Shown here: piece by piece, positions 43,623 to 53,753 of the stretch
Layout: each line of letters starts with the position of its first letter
Position numbering within the stretch: the stretch's first letter is position 1
Origin: Streptococcus sciuri
Lineage (GTDB): Bacteria; Bacillota; Bacilli; Lactobacillales; Streptococcaceae
Direction: 5' to 3'
Assembly (NCBI RefSeq): GCF_024814375.1
Contig: NZ_JANUXX010000003.1
Span: 88,382 to 152,381 of the forward strand
DNA length: 64,000 bases
Position numbers and translations under genes: made by a program
The notes under the pieces: model-generated
What the model was told of the DNA's origin: nothing
The model's input: the letters and a program-made list of their open reading frames with translations, nothing else
Database searches by the model: none

Positions 43623-43851
43623 CTACTGATACCCAGTCTGTCGCTAAAACATCACAGGGTGTTGGACTCCACATCGAAAATCCTTCTCCTTCACCAGAGA
43701 CGTTGATGAGAAAATAAGGTGTAACCTTAAGCGACTGACCACCAACTTCAAGCCTATCAAAAAGCTGGACGTAATTTTCAGCGCCACCCCAACCAGTTCG
43801 GACGTATTTTTTCTTGGCTTTCAAGCCCGGTAAAATCTCTTCAAATGTCAT
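43615..43851 (-). CDS. DUF2829 (Tad2-family) small protein
   Basis: This 78-aa protein starts MTFEEILPGLKAKKKYVRTGW, contains WGGAENYVQLFDR and ends FSMWSPTPCDVLATDWVSVDD. The pattern (an N-terminal GLK-x-G/K-K-R/Y-x-W core and a C-terminal W-x-P-T-x-x-D-x-x-A-x-DW) is DUF2829. Phage members of this family include Tad2, which sequesters the signal molecule of Thoeris immunity; chromosomal members are common and mostly uncharacterised. It is coupled to an SDR gene here, and no phage genes surround it. Confidence 0.8.
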   Translation of the reverse strand: MTFEEILPGLKAKKKYVRTGWGGAENYVQLFDRLEVGGQSLKVTPYFLINVSGEGEGFSMWSPTPCDVLATDWVSVDD

Positions 43852-43917
43852 TGTGATACCTCTTTTTTCTTTTACTCTTATTGTAACAAAAAGGTAAAAA
43901 GAAATATAGAGGGATAT

Positions 43918-46900
43918 TTAATCATTCACTTTTTCCATCAACTCTGTAAAATCACTCACCACGTCATAATGACAACCCTTCTCTAGGTGACCTGCTGTCT
44001 GCAACTCTCTAAAATGTGCCTTCGCACAGTTTATCTTGTCCTTTTCCTTACCTCTCAAATCAGTTTCTTTGCTAGAACCTTTTGTCTCGGCGACAAAATA
44101 AATATGCTTGACGTGGTCTTTTTTAAAGGCTATCGCCCAGTCAGGATTGTAGTTCCCAAAAGGGGTTGGAATATGAAACCAAGTCGGCAATTTAGCATAG
44201 ACCCTGACGTCACCAGAGCTATCCAGTTGCTGTTGAAAATTTGCTTCGGTGTTTGAGTCGACTTTGACATAGTTGTAAATTGAACAATTAGCACTGAGGA
44301 CATGACTATCATAGGCAGGAAACTTGGCACGCTCAGTAGTTTGATAAAAGAGAGCACTATCGTAGTTATCGCCTGTCAGTCTATACTCGATGTCTTGTCC
44401 CATACTGATAGCTTTTTGTTCATTGATGAGACTGGCTGTTTTTCGAATAAAGTCCTCTGGGTTTTGCTTAAAGGTGTCAAACTTGCTAGGACTAATCTGT
44501 GTCAGTATCTTTGCTATTGTCTTGCGAGTGAGATTTGTTTCTTGGCTCAATCGATCAAGCAAGTCATAGCGCTCAGTGATAGGAGACGGTTGCATTTTTT
44601 CCTCAAAATGCTGCATAAGTGTCGCCTCCAGCCTATCTGTCTCTAGTCTGGTGACTTCCGTTTCTTGTACACTATAGGTCAATGGTCTGATGTAAAGACT
44701 CGTATTAATCGCCTGTATCGCATCTGTTATCAGTTTGTCTTCGTCAAGGTGAATGCGATAAACGGACTTTTGATTGATACATTTCCAGAGCTCTTTAAAG
44801 GCTTGGAATTTCTCGGTATTGACTTCATCTCTAAAAGCAAAGTCTTCTTGGTTGGCGTTTTCAACAGGGACATGCAGACTGACTTTGTCTAGCAAGTCTG
44901 CCATAGACGCTTCAAAGCCCTCTAATGCTCTGTCAAAGACTAGCTGATCTATCTCTTTTGCCACGTAGTAGCGTTCGGTGAGAAAGCCCTCTTCATCCAG
45001 ATAACCTTGTTGTGTGAGCTGATAGAGGATTTGACCTGCCAAATTCCTCTTCGATAACTAGTTCTTGTCCTGTCTCATTTCTCAAAATCTTCCTCTTTAA
45101 AAAACTAGAGCTGACTTGATAGGCTCTATCCTTGAGTTCCTCACGCAACTCTCCTTGCAAGCCTCTAGCAAAGCTATCATAACTTTCATTGGCGATGATG
45201 GTGAGCTTATTGATGTCATGGACTTTCTTGTCCCCGAGAAGTTCTGCGTCTTGGCGGTTACCATTTTGATTGACACACAGACGCATGCCTCGTCCAATCT
45301 CCTGACGTTTGCGTATTTCGGATTTGCTCTTATTGAGGGTACAAATCTGAAAGACATTGGGATTATCCCAGCCTTCTCTGAGAGCAGTATGCGAAAAGAT
45401 AAAGCGTACGGGCTCTTCAAAGGACAGCAGACGTGCCTTGTCTCGCATGATGAGGTCGTAGGCTTCCTTGTCAGAGGAGTCCTTTCCTTCCTCAGACTCT
45501 GTCTTGTAGTCGATAAGGATGGTCTTAGCAGGCCTTTTATCGACTTTTTTCTTCGAAAAGTAGCCTGCATGAACAGTACTGGAGTCTTGGTAGCGCTCCA
45601 GATAGCGATAATAAGCATCTGGCTCTTTTTTATGCTCTCGGAGATAAGAGCTGACTTGCTTGTGGTATTCCTCCTCAAAGAGAGTCGCATAGTCGCCGTT
45701 GTGCGCATGATGTTGCTCATCGTACTGCTTGTAGCGTGCGACTTGGTCGATGAAAAAGAGAGATAACACCTTGATTCCACGCTGATAAAGCATAGCTTCT
45801 TTTTGCAAGTGCGTTTTGATAGTCTCTCGTATCTGCAAGCGACGCATATCAAGATCGGCAATCTCTCCGATGACCTCACCTACAGCTAGGCGATAGCTAG
45901 CGCCTACCTGAATGCTATTGGTAAACGGTCTAGCATCAAAATCCTGCAAGGTCATCCCCTCATAGGCTGACAGCCCGCCTGATGCCTGATAGAGGTCAAA
46001 AGGAGCTGATATGAGCTTATTAACACGCTTGATACCAGACTTTGTCCTCCTCTCAAACTCTATTCTCGCTTTTGGGGCACCTGTTGGCTGAGGGATGATC
46101 GCTTGCAGATAGAGGTAGCCTGTCGTTCCCGTGCTTGTGGTCTGTGCAATACTTTTGACCGCTATCTTTTTGACCAAGTGCTTGTTATAAGCATCCATAG
46201 CGTCTAGGCGGTAGAGCATGTCGTGCTTTTCCTTATGCGTAGCTGAGTAACGCAAGGTAAATAGGGGCTTGAAGTCTCGTAGATTCTTTTTGGTTTGCTC
46301 CCCCTCAACAGACTGTGGCTCGTCGATGATAAGGATCGGCCTCGTCTTTGCGATGATCTCCATCGGCACTTGATTGCGGATGCTCTCGTGTGCTTTGTAT
46401 ATCCGCTTGGTGCGTGTGCTAAAGGCTTGGCTATTGATAATCATGACCTCAATGTCGGCACTTGTGGCAAAGTTGTCAACAGCGGTGATAGTGTTAGAGT
46501 CATAGACAAAGCTCCGTGGGCTCTTGCCATAGTAAAGGCGAAAATGATCGCGCATAGCCTCAAAGGACGTCCATACCCCCTCACGAATAGCAACACTCGG
46601 CACAACGATGACAAACTTGAGCCAGCCATAGCGTTTATTAAGCTCCATGATGGTACGGATATAGGTATAGGTCTTGCCTGTGCCTGTCTCCATCTCGATG
46701 GAGAAGTTATAGCTGTCTCTACCGTCAAACTGACTGATAGAGAGGGAGCTTGATGGAGGGAGGTGATGATTGATTTGGGTTTGTTGGACACGCTTTTGGA
46801 TAGTCTCCTTTCCCAGTCTGATGGGAGCGTTGAGGTGATAGGCGAGCAAGTCCTCTCGCTGTGTGATTTCGGTCAGCTCTTTTTGTCCCTCAAAGAGGTC

Positions 46901-46957
46901 GCAGACACTAGAGACCGCCTCTAGTTGAAAGTCCTGCTCTTTAAACTGTAGTTTCAT
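43918..46957 (-). pseudogene. res: Type III restriction enzyme (Res), frameshifted
   Basis: The N-terminal frame (to 44993) has superfamily 2 helicase motifs: [11 protein letters not shown] near 95 (Walker A), IIDEPQSVEG (DEPQ box) and EIGRGMRLCV (motif VI). The C-terminal frame (from about 45042 to 43918) carries the nuclease site NPDWAIAFKK...VAETKGSS (PD-ExK). In the first frame EEEFG runs on to a stop after 16 foreign codons; the other frame continues directly with GQILYQLTQQGYLDEEG. The total of 3040 bases is one more than a multiple of three, so one extra base (probably a G at the CC of 45039-45040) splits a normal protein of about 1012 residues. The helicase half lacks the nuclease, so restriction should be lost. 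Confidence 0.88.
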
Positions 46958-47117
46958 GGGCTACCTCGTTTATCTTACTCCTTTTACACTTTTTGTAGCG
47001 TGAACACATGATGCTAATCGCCTTGTGGAGGGCGATGATGTCTGTCATGAGCTGATAAAAGCTGACCTTATCCAGCTCTATTGCGGATAAAGGTTGGGTA
47101 TTGTAAGTGTTTACCAT
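46941..47117 (-). CDS. Small ORF between mod and res, 58 aa, unknown
   Basis: The frame starts MVNTYNTQPLSAIELDKVS behind an AAAGGAG site 7 bases upstream and ends 17 bases inside the res start, implying coupled translation. The product has a central hydrophobic helix (FYQLMTDIIALHKAI) and a basic Cys-containing tail (CSRYKKCKRSK). I do not recognise it. Its position between mod and res, a good ribosome site and the overlap argue that it is real. Confidence 0.5.
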   Translation of the reverse strand: MVNTYNTQPLSAIELDKVSFYQLMTDIIALHKAISIMCSRYKKCKRSKINEVAHETTV

Positions 47118-47155
47118 AGGGGGCTCCTTTCTTGATAGGGTGTCTTCTGCACTTT

Positions 47156-49200
47156 TTACACCACCTTGACTTGTGTTTCTGGGCTGAGTTCTTTGAAGAT
47201 TTGGATAAGGTTGATTTTATCGGAGGAGTTGGCAAAGCTAGCATCCCAAAAGACGGCACGCTCTGGCTGCGCCTTTGCGACTGATCGGATAGTGTCTTCT
47301 CCGATGACCTCGTCAAAGCAGGCGATGAGTTCGCCATCAGCGACGGTATAGATGGTGTTATCCCCCTGCTTTTGCTGGGTGATGGCTAGGGAGAGCTGGC
47401 TGCCCCAAGAGAGCATGACCTGAAAGAGGAGGTCAAGGGCACTAGTTCCCTCACGGAGATGATTCACACTAGCCAGCAAGTCGCCCTGCACGGTATCGCC
47501 AGGTGTCAAAGCTACGTCTCGGAAATTAGACTCTGCTAGCCTAAAGGCACGAAAACCAAGGTCAAGGCTGTCAGCCTTATCTGCTTGCTCGGTACGAATC
47601 TTATTCGCTGCACGTCTGATGCGCTCACGCGCAATCTGATCAATGGTATCAAAGCCTGCTTTTTTAGCAGCGGAGCTTTCCGCCACCTCGTCTAGAGTAC
47701 AAAGGATATACTTTCGCTTACCTCCATCCTCGGCATTCAACTGCATCACCGCATCTGCCGTGGTCGCTGAACCAGCGAAGAAGTCCATAAATAATGAGTC
47801 ATTTTCAAATATGCTCAGTATTCTACTCATAAATGTCAGTTGCTTCGGATTATCAAAATCCAGTCCAAAATCTTTTAACCGCTTGTTGTCTGGACGTTGG
47901 TCATCACTCATAATTGATTTAGGCCTTTGCTTTGAATTTTCATCCAAATATCTTTTTATCCTAGGTAGACTCCCATCAGTATGAAAGTGTATTCTGTTAT
48001 CGTTTATTAACTCCAATAATTTTTCTGTTTTATATCTAAATCCTCCAGGAGGGACAGGATCTTCCTTGTTTGTTAATGGATTGATAATTGGTTGCATACT
48101 CCCATTTTTCACTCCACCTAAGTCACCTTTCATATATACTCCCCTTTTATCAACATACCAATAATTTGTAAAATCAATAAATCTCGGATATTTTGTTAAT
48201 TCTTTTAACTCTGCTGTAATCTCATCAGATGAAAGCCCCATTTTTTGTAACTTAACTATTCTTTTTTTATACTCAGCTATATTATTTTTATTTACTTCCC
48301 ATTTATTTCCAGCATGCTTTTGATTCAATGAAAGAATATCTTTTGAATAGACTAAACAATATTCGTGACTTACGGAAATATACAAACTTTGATTTTTAGA
48401 ACTGTTTGTATTTCTAGTTATGCTTGCAATAAAATTCTCCTGTCCAAACACTTCATCGCAGACTTGTTTGAGGTTGGCTTGTTCATTGTCATCAATGGAG
48501 ATAAAGATCACGCCACTGTCCTTGAGGAGGTTGCGAGCAAGCAGAAGCCTAGGATAGATCATGTTGAGCCAATCGCTGTGATAGCGTGAGTTGGTCTTGG
48601 TATTTTTTCTGAGACGCTGTCCCTTCTCATCGAGATTGCCTTCGCGTGCGTCTTGCTCCGCTTTTGTCTGATGATAGTTGTCCCGATAGACGAGATCATC
48701 ACCCCTATTGTAGGGTGGGTCGATATAGATCATATCCACCGCTCCCAGATAGGACTCTTGGAGGATTTTCAAAACCTCCAGATTGTCACCTGTGATAAAG
48801 ACGTTTTCACTCCCTTCAAAGTTCACACTCTCATCAAGGTCAGGGCGTAAGGTCTTGGTCGTGCGGCGACCAGCTTGGCGCAAGGAAGAAGTCTTGCCCA
48901 CCCAGCGAAACTCATAGGTCTCAGGGCTAGTCGCTAGAGTCGGTGCGAGAAAGTCTCGCAGTCTCTCAAAGTCCACGCTCCGACGCAAAAAGCCGTCCTC
49001 TCCCCTGTCCTCTGTCAGACATGTAGGAAAAAGACGACCAATCTGCTCTATCAACTGCTCACGCAAGCACACTGAAGACAGGTCTAGCTTGTCAAGACCT
49101 GTGTAGGTGCCTACTTTTCGTTCGTTCGTTCGTTCGTTCGTTCGTTCGTTCGTTCGTTCGTTCGTTCGTTCGTTCGTTCGTTCGTTCGTTCGTTGCTCAT
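47156..49200 (-). CDS. mod: Type III DNA methyltransferase (Mod), phase-variable, OFF in this sequence
   Basis: This is an N6-adenine methyltransferase of the beta class: catalytic DPPYNRGDDL, the upstream FITGDNLEVLK, and the SAM motif MDFFAGSATTADAV in the C-terminal half. A less conserved middle (about 48440-47810) is the target-recognition region. The natural start is ATG at 49200, with AAAGGAG 9 bases upstream. It enters a tract of 19 CGAA units (49192-49117). From that ATG the frame meets TAG right after the tract; with 20 (or 17, 23) units it joins the long frame and gives about 682 residues starting with repeated N-E-R-T. With 19 units only a weak GTG at 49072 could start the frame, so the gene is in the OFF state. 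Confidence 0.9.
49117..49192. repeat. Tetranucleotide tract (TTCG)19 in the mod 5' coding region
   Basis: There are nineteen exact TTCG units on the plus strand (CGAA on the coding strand), 76 bases in all, starting 8 bases after the mod ATG. Changing the unit number by slipped-strand mispairing moves mod in and out of frame. Confidence 0.97.
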
Positions 49201-49265
49201 GGTATCATCTCCTTTGTTGTGTTGTCAAGAGGTCACATTCATTTTATCATATTTTGACCTAAAAG

Positions 49266-49294
49266 AAAAACAGCTGTTGACTCAACAGACTGTT
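49266..49294 (-). terminator. rlmN terminator
   Basis: ACAG-(T)-CTGTTGA and TCAACAGCTGT form a strong hairpin followed by TTTTTC on the minus strand. It separates rlmN from mod. Confidence 0.85.
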
Positions 49295-49301
49295 TGCGTG
49301 C

Positions 49302-50387
49302 TTACTGCTTCTTTGCTAGCCTTGCTTTTTGGCGGTCACGCTTCATGGTATTGGAGCGTAGCTGTCCACAGGCTGCATCGATATCTGTCCCATGCTCCTG
49401 ACGTACGACACAATTGACACCGTTTTTCTTGAGCACATCATAGAAAGCATCAACACGCTCCTTTGGACTGCGGCTATACTGGTCATGTTCACTGACAGGG
49501 TTGTAGGGGATGAGATTAACATAGGAGAGCTTACGGATGTTCTTGGTCAGATCTGCTAGCTCTTGTGCTTGCTCGATATTATCATTGACCTGATTGAGCA
49601 TGATATACTCAAAGGTCACACGCCGATTGGTTCTCTCGATGTAGTAAGAGATAGCATCAAAGAGCTTTTCTAGTGGAAATGATCGATTGATGCGCATGAT
49701 ACTAGATCGTAGGTCATTGTTTGGCGCGTGCAATGACACTGCTAAATTTACTTGAATCCCTTCATTAGCAAAGTCACGAATCTTGTGCGCAAGCCCTGAC
49801 GTTGACACCGTGATATGACGAGCACCGATAGCCAGACCGTTATCATCATTGATGGTTCGTAAAAAGGTCATGACATTATCATAGTTATCAAAAGGCTCTC
49901 CGATACCCATGACGACCACATGACTGACACGCTCATCTTGACCACGCTCATCAAAATAGCGTTGCACGAGCATGATTTGGGCAGTGATTTCACCACTGTT
50001 GAGATCACGTTGTTTTTTAATCAAGCCACTCGCACAAAAAGTACAGCCGATATTGCAGCCGACCTGTGTCGTCACGCAGACAGACAGACCATAGTGCTGA
50101 CGCATAAGCACCGTCTCAATTAACATACCATCTGGCAATTCAAAAAGGTACTTGACCGTACCATCAAAAGACTCCTGCACGATGCGTTGCTTTAGAGGAT
50201 TGACACAAAAATTATCCTTTAAAAGAGCGATAAAGTCCTTTGAGATATTGGTCATCTCATCAAAAGACTGGATACGCTTACGGTACAGCCAATCCCAAAT
50301 CTGCCCAGCTCTAAACTTCTTTTCACCGTGCGCTATCGCCCACTCAATCAGCTCATCTCGTGTTAAACTATAAATCGATGGTTTCAT
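49302..50387 (-). CDS. rlmN: 23S rRNA (adenine-2503-C2) methyltransferase
   Basis: RlmN is a radical-SAM enzyme that methylates A2503 in 23S rRNA and A37 in some tRNAs. The 361-aa protein has the cluster motif [11 protein letters not shown] near residue 108 (CxxxCxxC), [10 protein letters not shown] and the C-terminal catalytic Cys in DIDAACGQL. The start MKPSIYSL is chosen because it matches the family and leaves the upstream region non-homologous. It lies 37 bases after yutD. Confidence 0.96.
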   Translation of the reverse strand: MKPSIYSLTRDELIEWAIAHGEKKFRAGQIWDWLYRKRIQSFDEMTNISKDFIALLKDNFCVNPLKQRIVQESFDGTVKYLFELPDGMLIETVLMRQHYGLSVCVTTQVGCNIGCTFCASGLIKKQRDLNSGEITAQIMLVQRYFDERGQDERVSHVVVMGIGEPFDNYDNVMTFLRTINDDNGLAIGARHITVSTSGLAHKIRDFANEGIQVNLAVSLHAPNNDLRSSIMRINRSFPLEKLFDAISYYIERTNRRVTFEYIMLNQVNDNIEQAQELADLTKNIRKLSYVNLIPYNPVSEHDQYSRSPKERVDAFYDVLKKNGVNCVVRQEHGTDIDAACGQLRSNTMKRDRQKARLAKKQ

Positions 50388-50424
50388 ATCATTCTCAAGC
50401 AACTTGACGTTGCTCTCCTCCTTT

Positions 50425-50967
50425 TTATCTCTCTTTCTTGCGAATGACAAACTGCGCTCTAGCATCCTTTATCGCACGCTCTTCCTGGCGACGTCTACGC
50501 TTATTGTCTCGGCGGATACTATCCGTTCGTTTCCTATCCTTAAAGTGATAATTTTGCCGCTCCTTTTTGGTCGTTTTCGTTTTCTTTTTACTGAAAATCT
50601 CTTCTTCAAAAAAGATTTCCTGTGGTGCTGGATTTTCTAAGATAAAATAGGCGCAGCCAAAGCTACAATATTCATTGAGGTAATCCTCAAGTCTTGTGAT
50701 ACTTTTATCTTCTTTACCTTTTTTGACGTCCTTATAAAAACCACGCAAACGCAACTGCTCATTACTCCAGTCGCCAACGATATAGTCATATTTGAGAAGC
50801 ACTTCTGAAAAGCGTTGCGTAAACTTTATCACATCAAAGGCTGATTTTTCATTGACAGTCAAGGTAAATTGGTAGTCATCACTCCATACCTTATCATCTA
50901 CTAGCATAAACTGTGGACCAGGAAACCGATTGTAATTGTACATCTCTGCTGAAATTTCCTTACGCAT
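50425..50967 (-). CDS. YutD family protein (DUF1027)
   Basis: This 180-aa protein starts [13 protein letters not shown] behind a GGAGAGGAG site. The conserved part (residues 1-120) contains [47 protein letters not shown] and the [10 protein letters not shown] end, as in B. subtilis YutD (PF06265). The C-terminal third is a low-complexity basic tail rich in Lys and Arg, likely nucleic-acid binding. It sits directly upstream of rlmN, as in other streptococci. Its function is unknown. Confidence 0.88.
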   Translation of the reverse strand: MRKEISAEMYNYNRFPGPQFMLVDDKVWSDDYQFTLTVNEKSAFDVIKFTQRFSEVLLKYDYIVGDWSNEQLRLRGFYKDVKKGKEDKSITRLEDYLNEYCSFGCAYFILENPAPQEIFFEEEIFSKKKTKTTKKERQNYHFKDRKRTDSIRRDNKRRRRQEERAIKDARAQFVIRKKER

Positions 50968-51088
50968 GAAACTCCTCTCCAATATGATTTTTTTCAAATA
51001 GTTTGATGCTGCCCTTTTTGGCAGTAGGACTATTATACACTATTTTATTCATTTTGAAAGTAAAATCTTTTATGCCAAATGAGAACAA

Positions 51089-51892
51089 CTAGACTTCTTT
51101 ACCCTTGTAGACAAAACGAATATGGGAAAAGTCCTTGTCAGATGGCTTATCCGCCAAAAAAGCAGTCGCTTCTTTTTTGACTTTCACCAAATCAATGCCT
51201 TGTGCTGTCGCTCCATATACACAACCACAGTAGCACTGACGATAGATGTCATATTCTTCGCACATCTCAACCGAGCGCAGATAGCCTTTGTTTTTCTTGA
51301 AATCACTGGGCAAATACTTGGTTGCATAGACTTTTTGGACATCAAGACCGATTGCATTGATGACCTGCGCATTTTTGTGTGGGCTAATCGTAAGTGCAGA
51401 GCCAAAGTAATCAAAATCAAGATCTACAGCCTTTTGGGCTGTCTTATCCAGACGATAGTCAAAGCAAACTTTGCAACGGTCACCTCCCTCAGGCTCCTGC
51501 TCCAAACCACGCACTTTTTTGATAAATTCACTTGGCTGATACGCTTCTGCTAAAAACTGCACATGGTTACCTGTACGCTCATTAAAATCACTAACAAACT
51601 GCTTTGTGACGTATTCACGCTTTTCATACTCAGCTTTAGGATGAATGTTAGAATTGGCAAAATAAACCGTCACATCAGCGTATTGTGTCAGGTATTCTAA
51701 AGTATAGGTAGAACACGGTGCACAGCACACATGCATCAAAATCTTGGGTCTTACAGTTTCTCTTTGCCAAACCTTAACCATTTGCTGCATAACACGATCA
51801 TAATTTATCTTTTGATTGGGGTTCATCTTTGATAAGACCTCGGTCACATCAATCATCGCCGAACCCTCAATAGAACTTCGTCCTTTCATCAT
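51089..51892 (-). CDS. queH: Epoxyqueuosine reductase QueH
   Basis: QueH performs the last step of queuosine tRNA modification in bacteria lacking QueG. The 267-aa protein has the DUF208 cysteine set HVCCAPCS (near 54), DRCKVCFDYRL (near 137) and the CYCGC cluster (near 220) that binds an iron-sulfur centre. Two starts are possible, 51892 (AAAGGA site) and MIDVTEV at 51856 (GAGGG site). No other queuosine genes are in the window. Confidence 0.92.
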   Translation of the reverse strand: MMKGRSSIEGSAMIDVTEVLSKMNPNQKINYDRVMQQMVKVWQRETVRPKILMHVCCAPCSTYTLEYLTQYADVTVYFANSNIHPKAEYEKREYVTKQFVSDFNERTGNHVQFLAEAYQPSEFIKKVRGLEQEPEGGDRCKVCFDYRLDKTAQKAVDLDFDYFGSALTISPHKNAQVINAIGLDVQKVYATKYLPSDFKKNKGYLRSVEMCEEYDIYRQCYCGCVYGATAQGIDLVKVKKEATAFLADKPSDKDFSHIRFVYKGKEV

Positions 51893-51902
51893 CTCAATCC
51901 TT

Positions 51903-52979
51903 TTATTTGGTTTTCTTTAGATAATCAATTGCTTCTTTGAGAGTGGTAACAGGTACAATCTTCATATCCGTACCTATCCTTTTAGCCGCTTGTTTAGCTT
52001 CTTCATAGTTGGTTTTAGCGGTTGGGTCTTTCTTTTTCACAGCTTTATCAACAGGATTGTTAGGTACAAAGAAAATCTTTGCTCCAGCTTGTGCCGCTGA
52101 GATGACCTTGAGACCTGCCCCGCCAATGTCACCGATAGAGCCATCTGGCTCTATCGTTCCAGTTCCTGCAATCACACGACCTGCACGCAGATCATCACCA
52201 GATACTTGGTCATAGATTGCTAATGTAAACATCAAGCCGGCACTTGGACCTCCAAAACCATCCGTGGAAAACTTCACTTTAATAGATGAGTTGACCTCTG
52301 TATGATCTGTCAGACCAATACCAATACCGTGCTTTCCATTACTCAGTTCGATAATAGAGCCTTTAGCTGTTTTATGCTTACCATCAGAAGTATAGCCAAT
52401 CGTCACTTCATCTCCTAACTGAAGACCAGCCACATAGTCAATCAACTCTTTAGAATTCTTAAACGTTTTACCGTTGACAGCTGTCACAGTATCAGCGATT
52501 TGTAAGACTTTTCGGAATGTTGAGTTGTGCGCAACATTCAGCACATAAACCCCTTTATATTCCATTGTGACTTCTTTACCAGCCAATTTCAAAGCTTGAT
52601 AAATAGCAGTGTTTTGCGAACTCTCCATATAAAAACGATTGATACGGATATAGTCATCGTTGCTATAGCCACCTGTCATCGTCTGTTCTGTCTCAATCAC
52701 CGCATCTGGTGTAGCCAAAGCATAAAGCAATTGTGCTAGAGTAGCTTGACTGACACCCACTGCTACAAAATTATAAGAACCTTTTTTATGATCTTCTTTG
52801 CCATTGACCGTCAAAACAGACTTGATATCAAAAGCACCACCTGGCATCTCCACATAATAAGGTAGTGGTACAAACAAACTAAATAGCATAAAAACGACCG
52901 CTAAAAGCCCCAAGAACCACCACTTAAATCGTTGCCAAAATGACTTCTTGGTTGATTGATTACTCGCCATAGCTCTCAT
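51903..52979 (-). CDS. SepM-like PDZ/Lon-type membrane protease
   Basis: This 358-aa membrane protease has an N-terminal signal anchor (about 17-40), a PDZ domain (about 130-200) and a C-terminal Lon-type serine protease domain with Ser in FGGPSAGLMF near 247 and Lys in GGAGLKVISA near 291 (Ser-Lys dyad). In S. mutans the ortholog SepM trims competence-stimulating peptide. The gene order coaD then protease matches streptococci. Two close start codons exist (52979 and 52970). Confidence 0.88.
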   Translation of the reverse strand: MRAMASNQSTKKSFWQRFKWWFLGLLAVVFMLFSLFVPLPYYVEMPGGAFDIKSVLTVNGKEDHKKGSYNFVAVGVSQATLAQLLYALATPDAVIETEQTMTGGYSNDDYIRINRFYMESSQNTAIYQALKLAGKEVTMEYKGVYVLNVAHNSTFRKVLQIADTVTAVNGKTFKNSKELIDYVAGLQLGDEVTIGYTSDGKHKTAKGSIIELSNGKHGIGIGLTDHTEVNSSIKVKFSTDGFGGPSAGLMFTLAIYDQVSGDDLRAGRVIAGTGTIEPDGSIGDIGGAGLKVISAAQAGAKIFFVPNNPVDKAVKKKDPTAKTNYEEAKQAAKRIGTDMKIVPVTTLKEAIDYLKKTK

Positions 52980-53454
52980 TACTCTCCATTTCTACTAGGA
53001 CACTCTCTGGCACAAACGGTGTAATATCTGCCCCAAAATGTATCATCTCTCGAACACGACTCGAACTCACATAAACAAATTCAGGATTTGCCAATAAAAA
53101 AACACTCTCAAGGGTATCATCTAAATGATGATTAAAAAAAGCTAGCTCAGCTTCATAATCCAAGTCCTTGCTACTACGTAGACCGCGCACCAAATGCGTA
53201 ACACCAAGTTCTTTTGCCACATCAACTGCTAACACACCTGTAGCTGTAACCACCTCTACATTTGTCAAAGGTATCAAGGCTTTTTTTAGCATTCGAGAGC
53301 GCACCTCTATAGGAAAGAAACTTACCTTTGCCACATTGTCAAAAAGCCCAACATAGAGCTTGTCAAATAAAGCGCTACTACGTGTCAACAAGTCAATGTG
53401 TCCCAGTGTTACAGGATCAAAAGAGCCTGTAAAGAGACCTATTTTTTCAGTCAT
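52960..53454 (-). CDS. coaD: Phosphopantetheine adenylyltransferase
   Basis: CoaD converts 4'-phosphopantetheine and ATP into dephospho-CoA. The 164-aa protein has the nucleotidyltransferase motif GSFDPVTLGHIDLL (residues 9-22, TxGH), the LVRGLRSSKDLDYE loop near 88 and YVSSSRVREM near 128. It overlaps the protease gene by 20 bases and the preceding membrane-protein gene by 4. Confidence 0.97.
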   Translation of the reverse strand: MTEKIGLFTGSFDPVTLGHIDLLTRSSALFDKLYVGLFDNVAKVSFFPIEVRSRMLKKALIPLTNVEVVTATGVLAVDVAKELGVTHLVRGLRSSKDLDYEAELAFFNHHLDDTLESVFLLANPEFVYVSSSRVREMIHFGADITPFVPESVLVEMESNESYGE

Positions 53455-53744
53455 TTATTATCTCCGTCACAATACAAGTACAAAAACATGACAATGATGA
53501 AAAGACCAGTCAACTGACTAGACTTAAAACCATTGGCTACAAAATCCATTAGGAAAGGTAGAATAAGAAGCGTAGCTATCAACAAATAGATAGGATCTTT
53601 GCTATGAGATAGAGCTCCCACTCCTTCTTGATTTTTCAAATGAAAATGTCTCAGATATTTTTCCAAACGATTGAGGCGATACAAGAGATAAAGCAGTATC
53701 ATCCCTATCGCTACCAATACAAACACAAGTACTCTTGTATCCAC
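53451..53744 (-). CDS. Small membrane protein between rsmD and coaD, unknown
   Basis: This 97-aa protein has three hydrophobic segments (about 4-21, 51-68 and 76-92), a short basic patch (RLNRLEKYLRHFHLKNQ) after the first helix and an acidic C-terminus, YCDGDNK. It overlaps the coaD start by 4 bases (ATGA-type) and follows rsmD by 9 bases, so it belongs to the operon. I do not recognise the family. rsmD and coaD are usually adjacent, so this gene looks like an insertion particular to some lineages. Confidence 0.65.
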   Translation of the reverse strand: MDTRVLVFVLVAIGMILLYLLYRLNRLEKYLRHFHLKNQEGVGALSHSKDPIYLLIATLLILPFLMDFVANGFKSSQLTGLFIIVMFLYLYCDGDNK

Positions 53745-53753
53745 AACTCTCTC

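Noticed and set aside
45116..45766. Long plus-strand ORF of 216 codons inside res
   Set aside because: It is antisense to conserved helicase motifs of Res and has no ribosome site or recognisable domain; the high GC of the region favours such shadows.
49117..49192. TTCG tract considered as CRISPR or satellite DNA
   Set aside because: There are no spacers; it is a pure 4-base tandem repeat within a coding start, which fits phase variation.
49206..49208. ATG closer to the ribosome site as an alternative mod start
   Set aside because: Its frame is ATG-ATA-CCA-TGA and stops after three codons.
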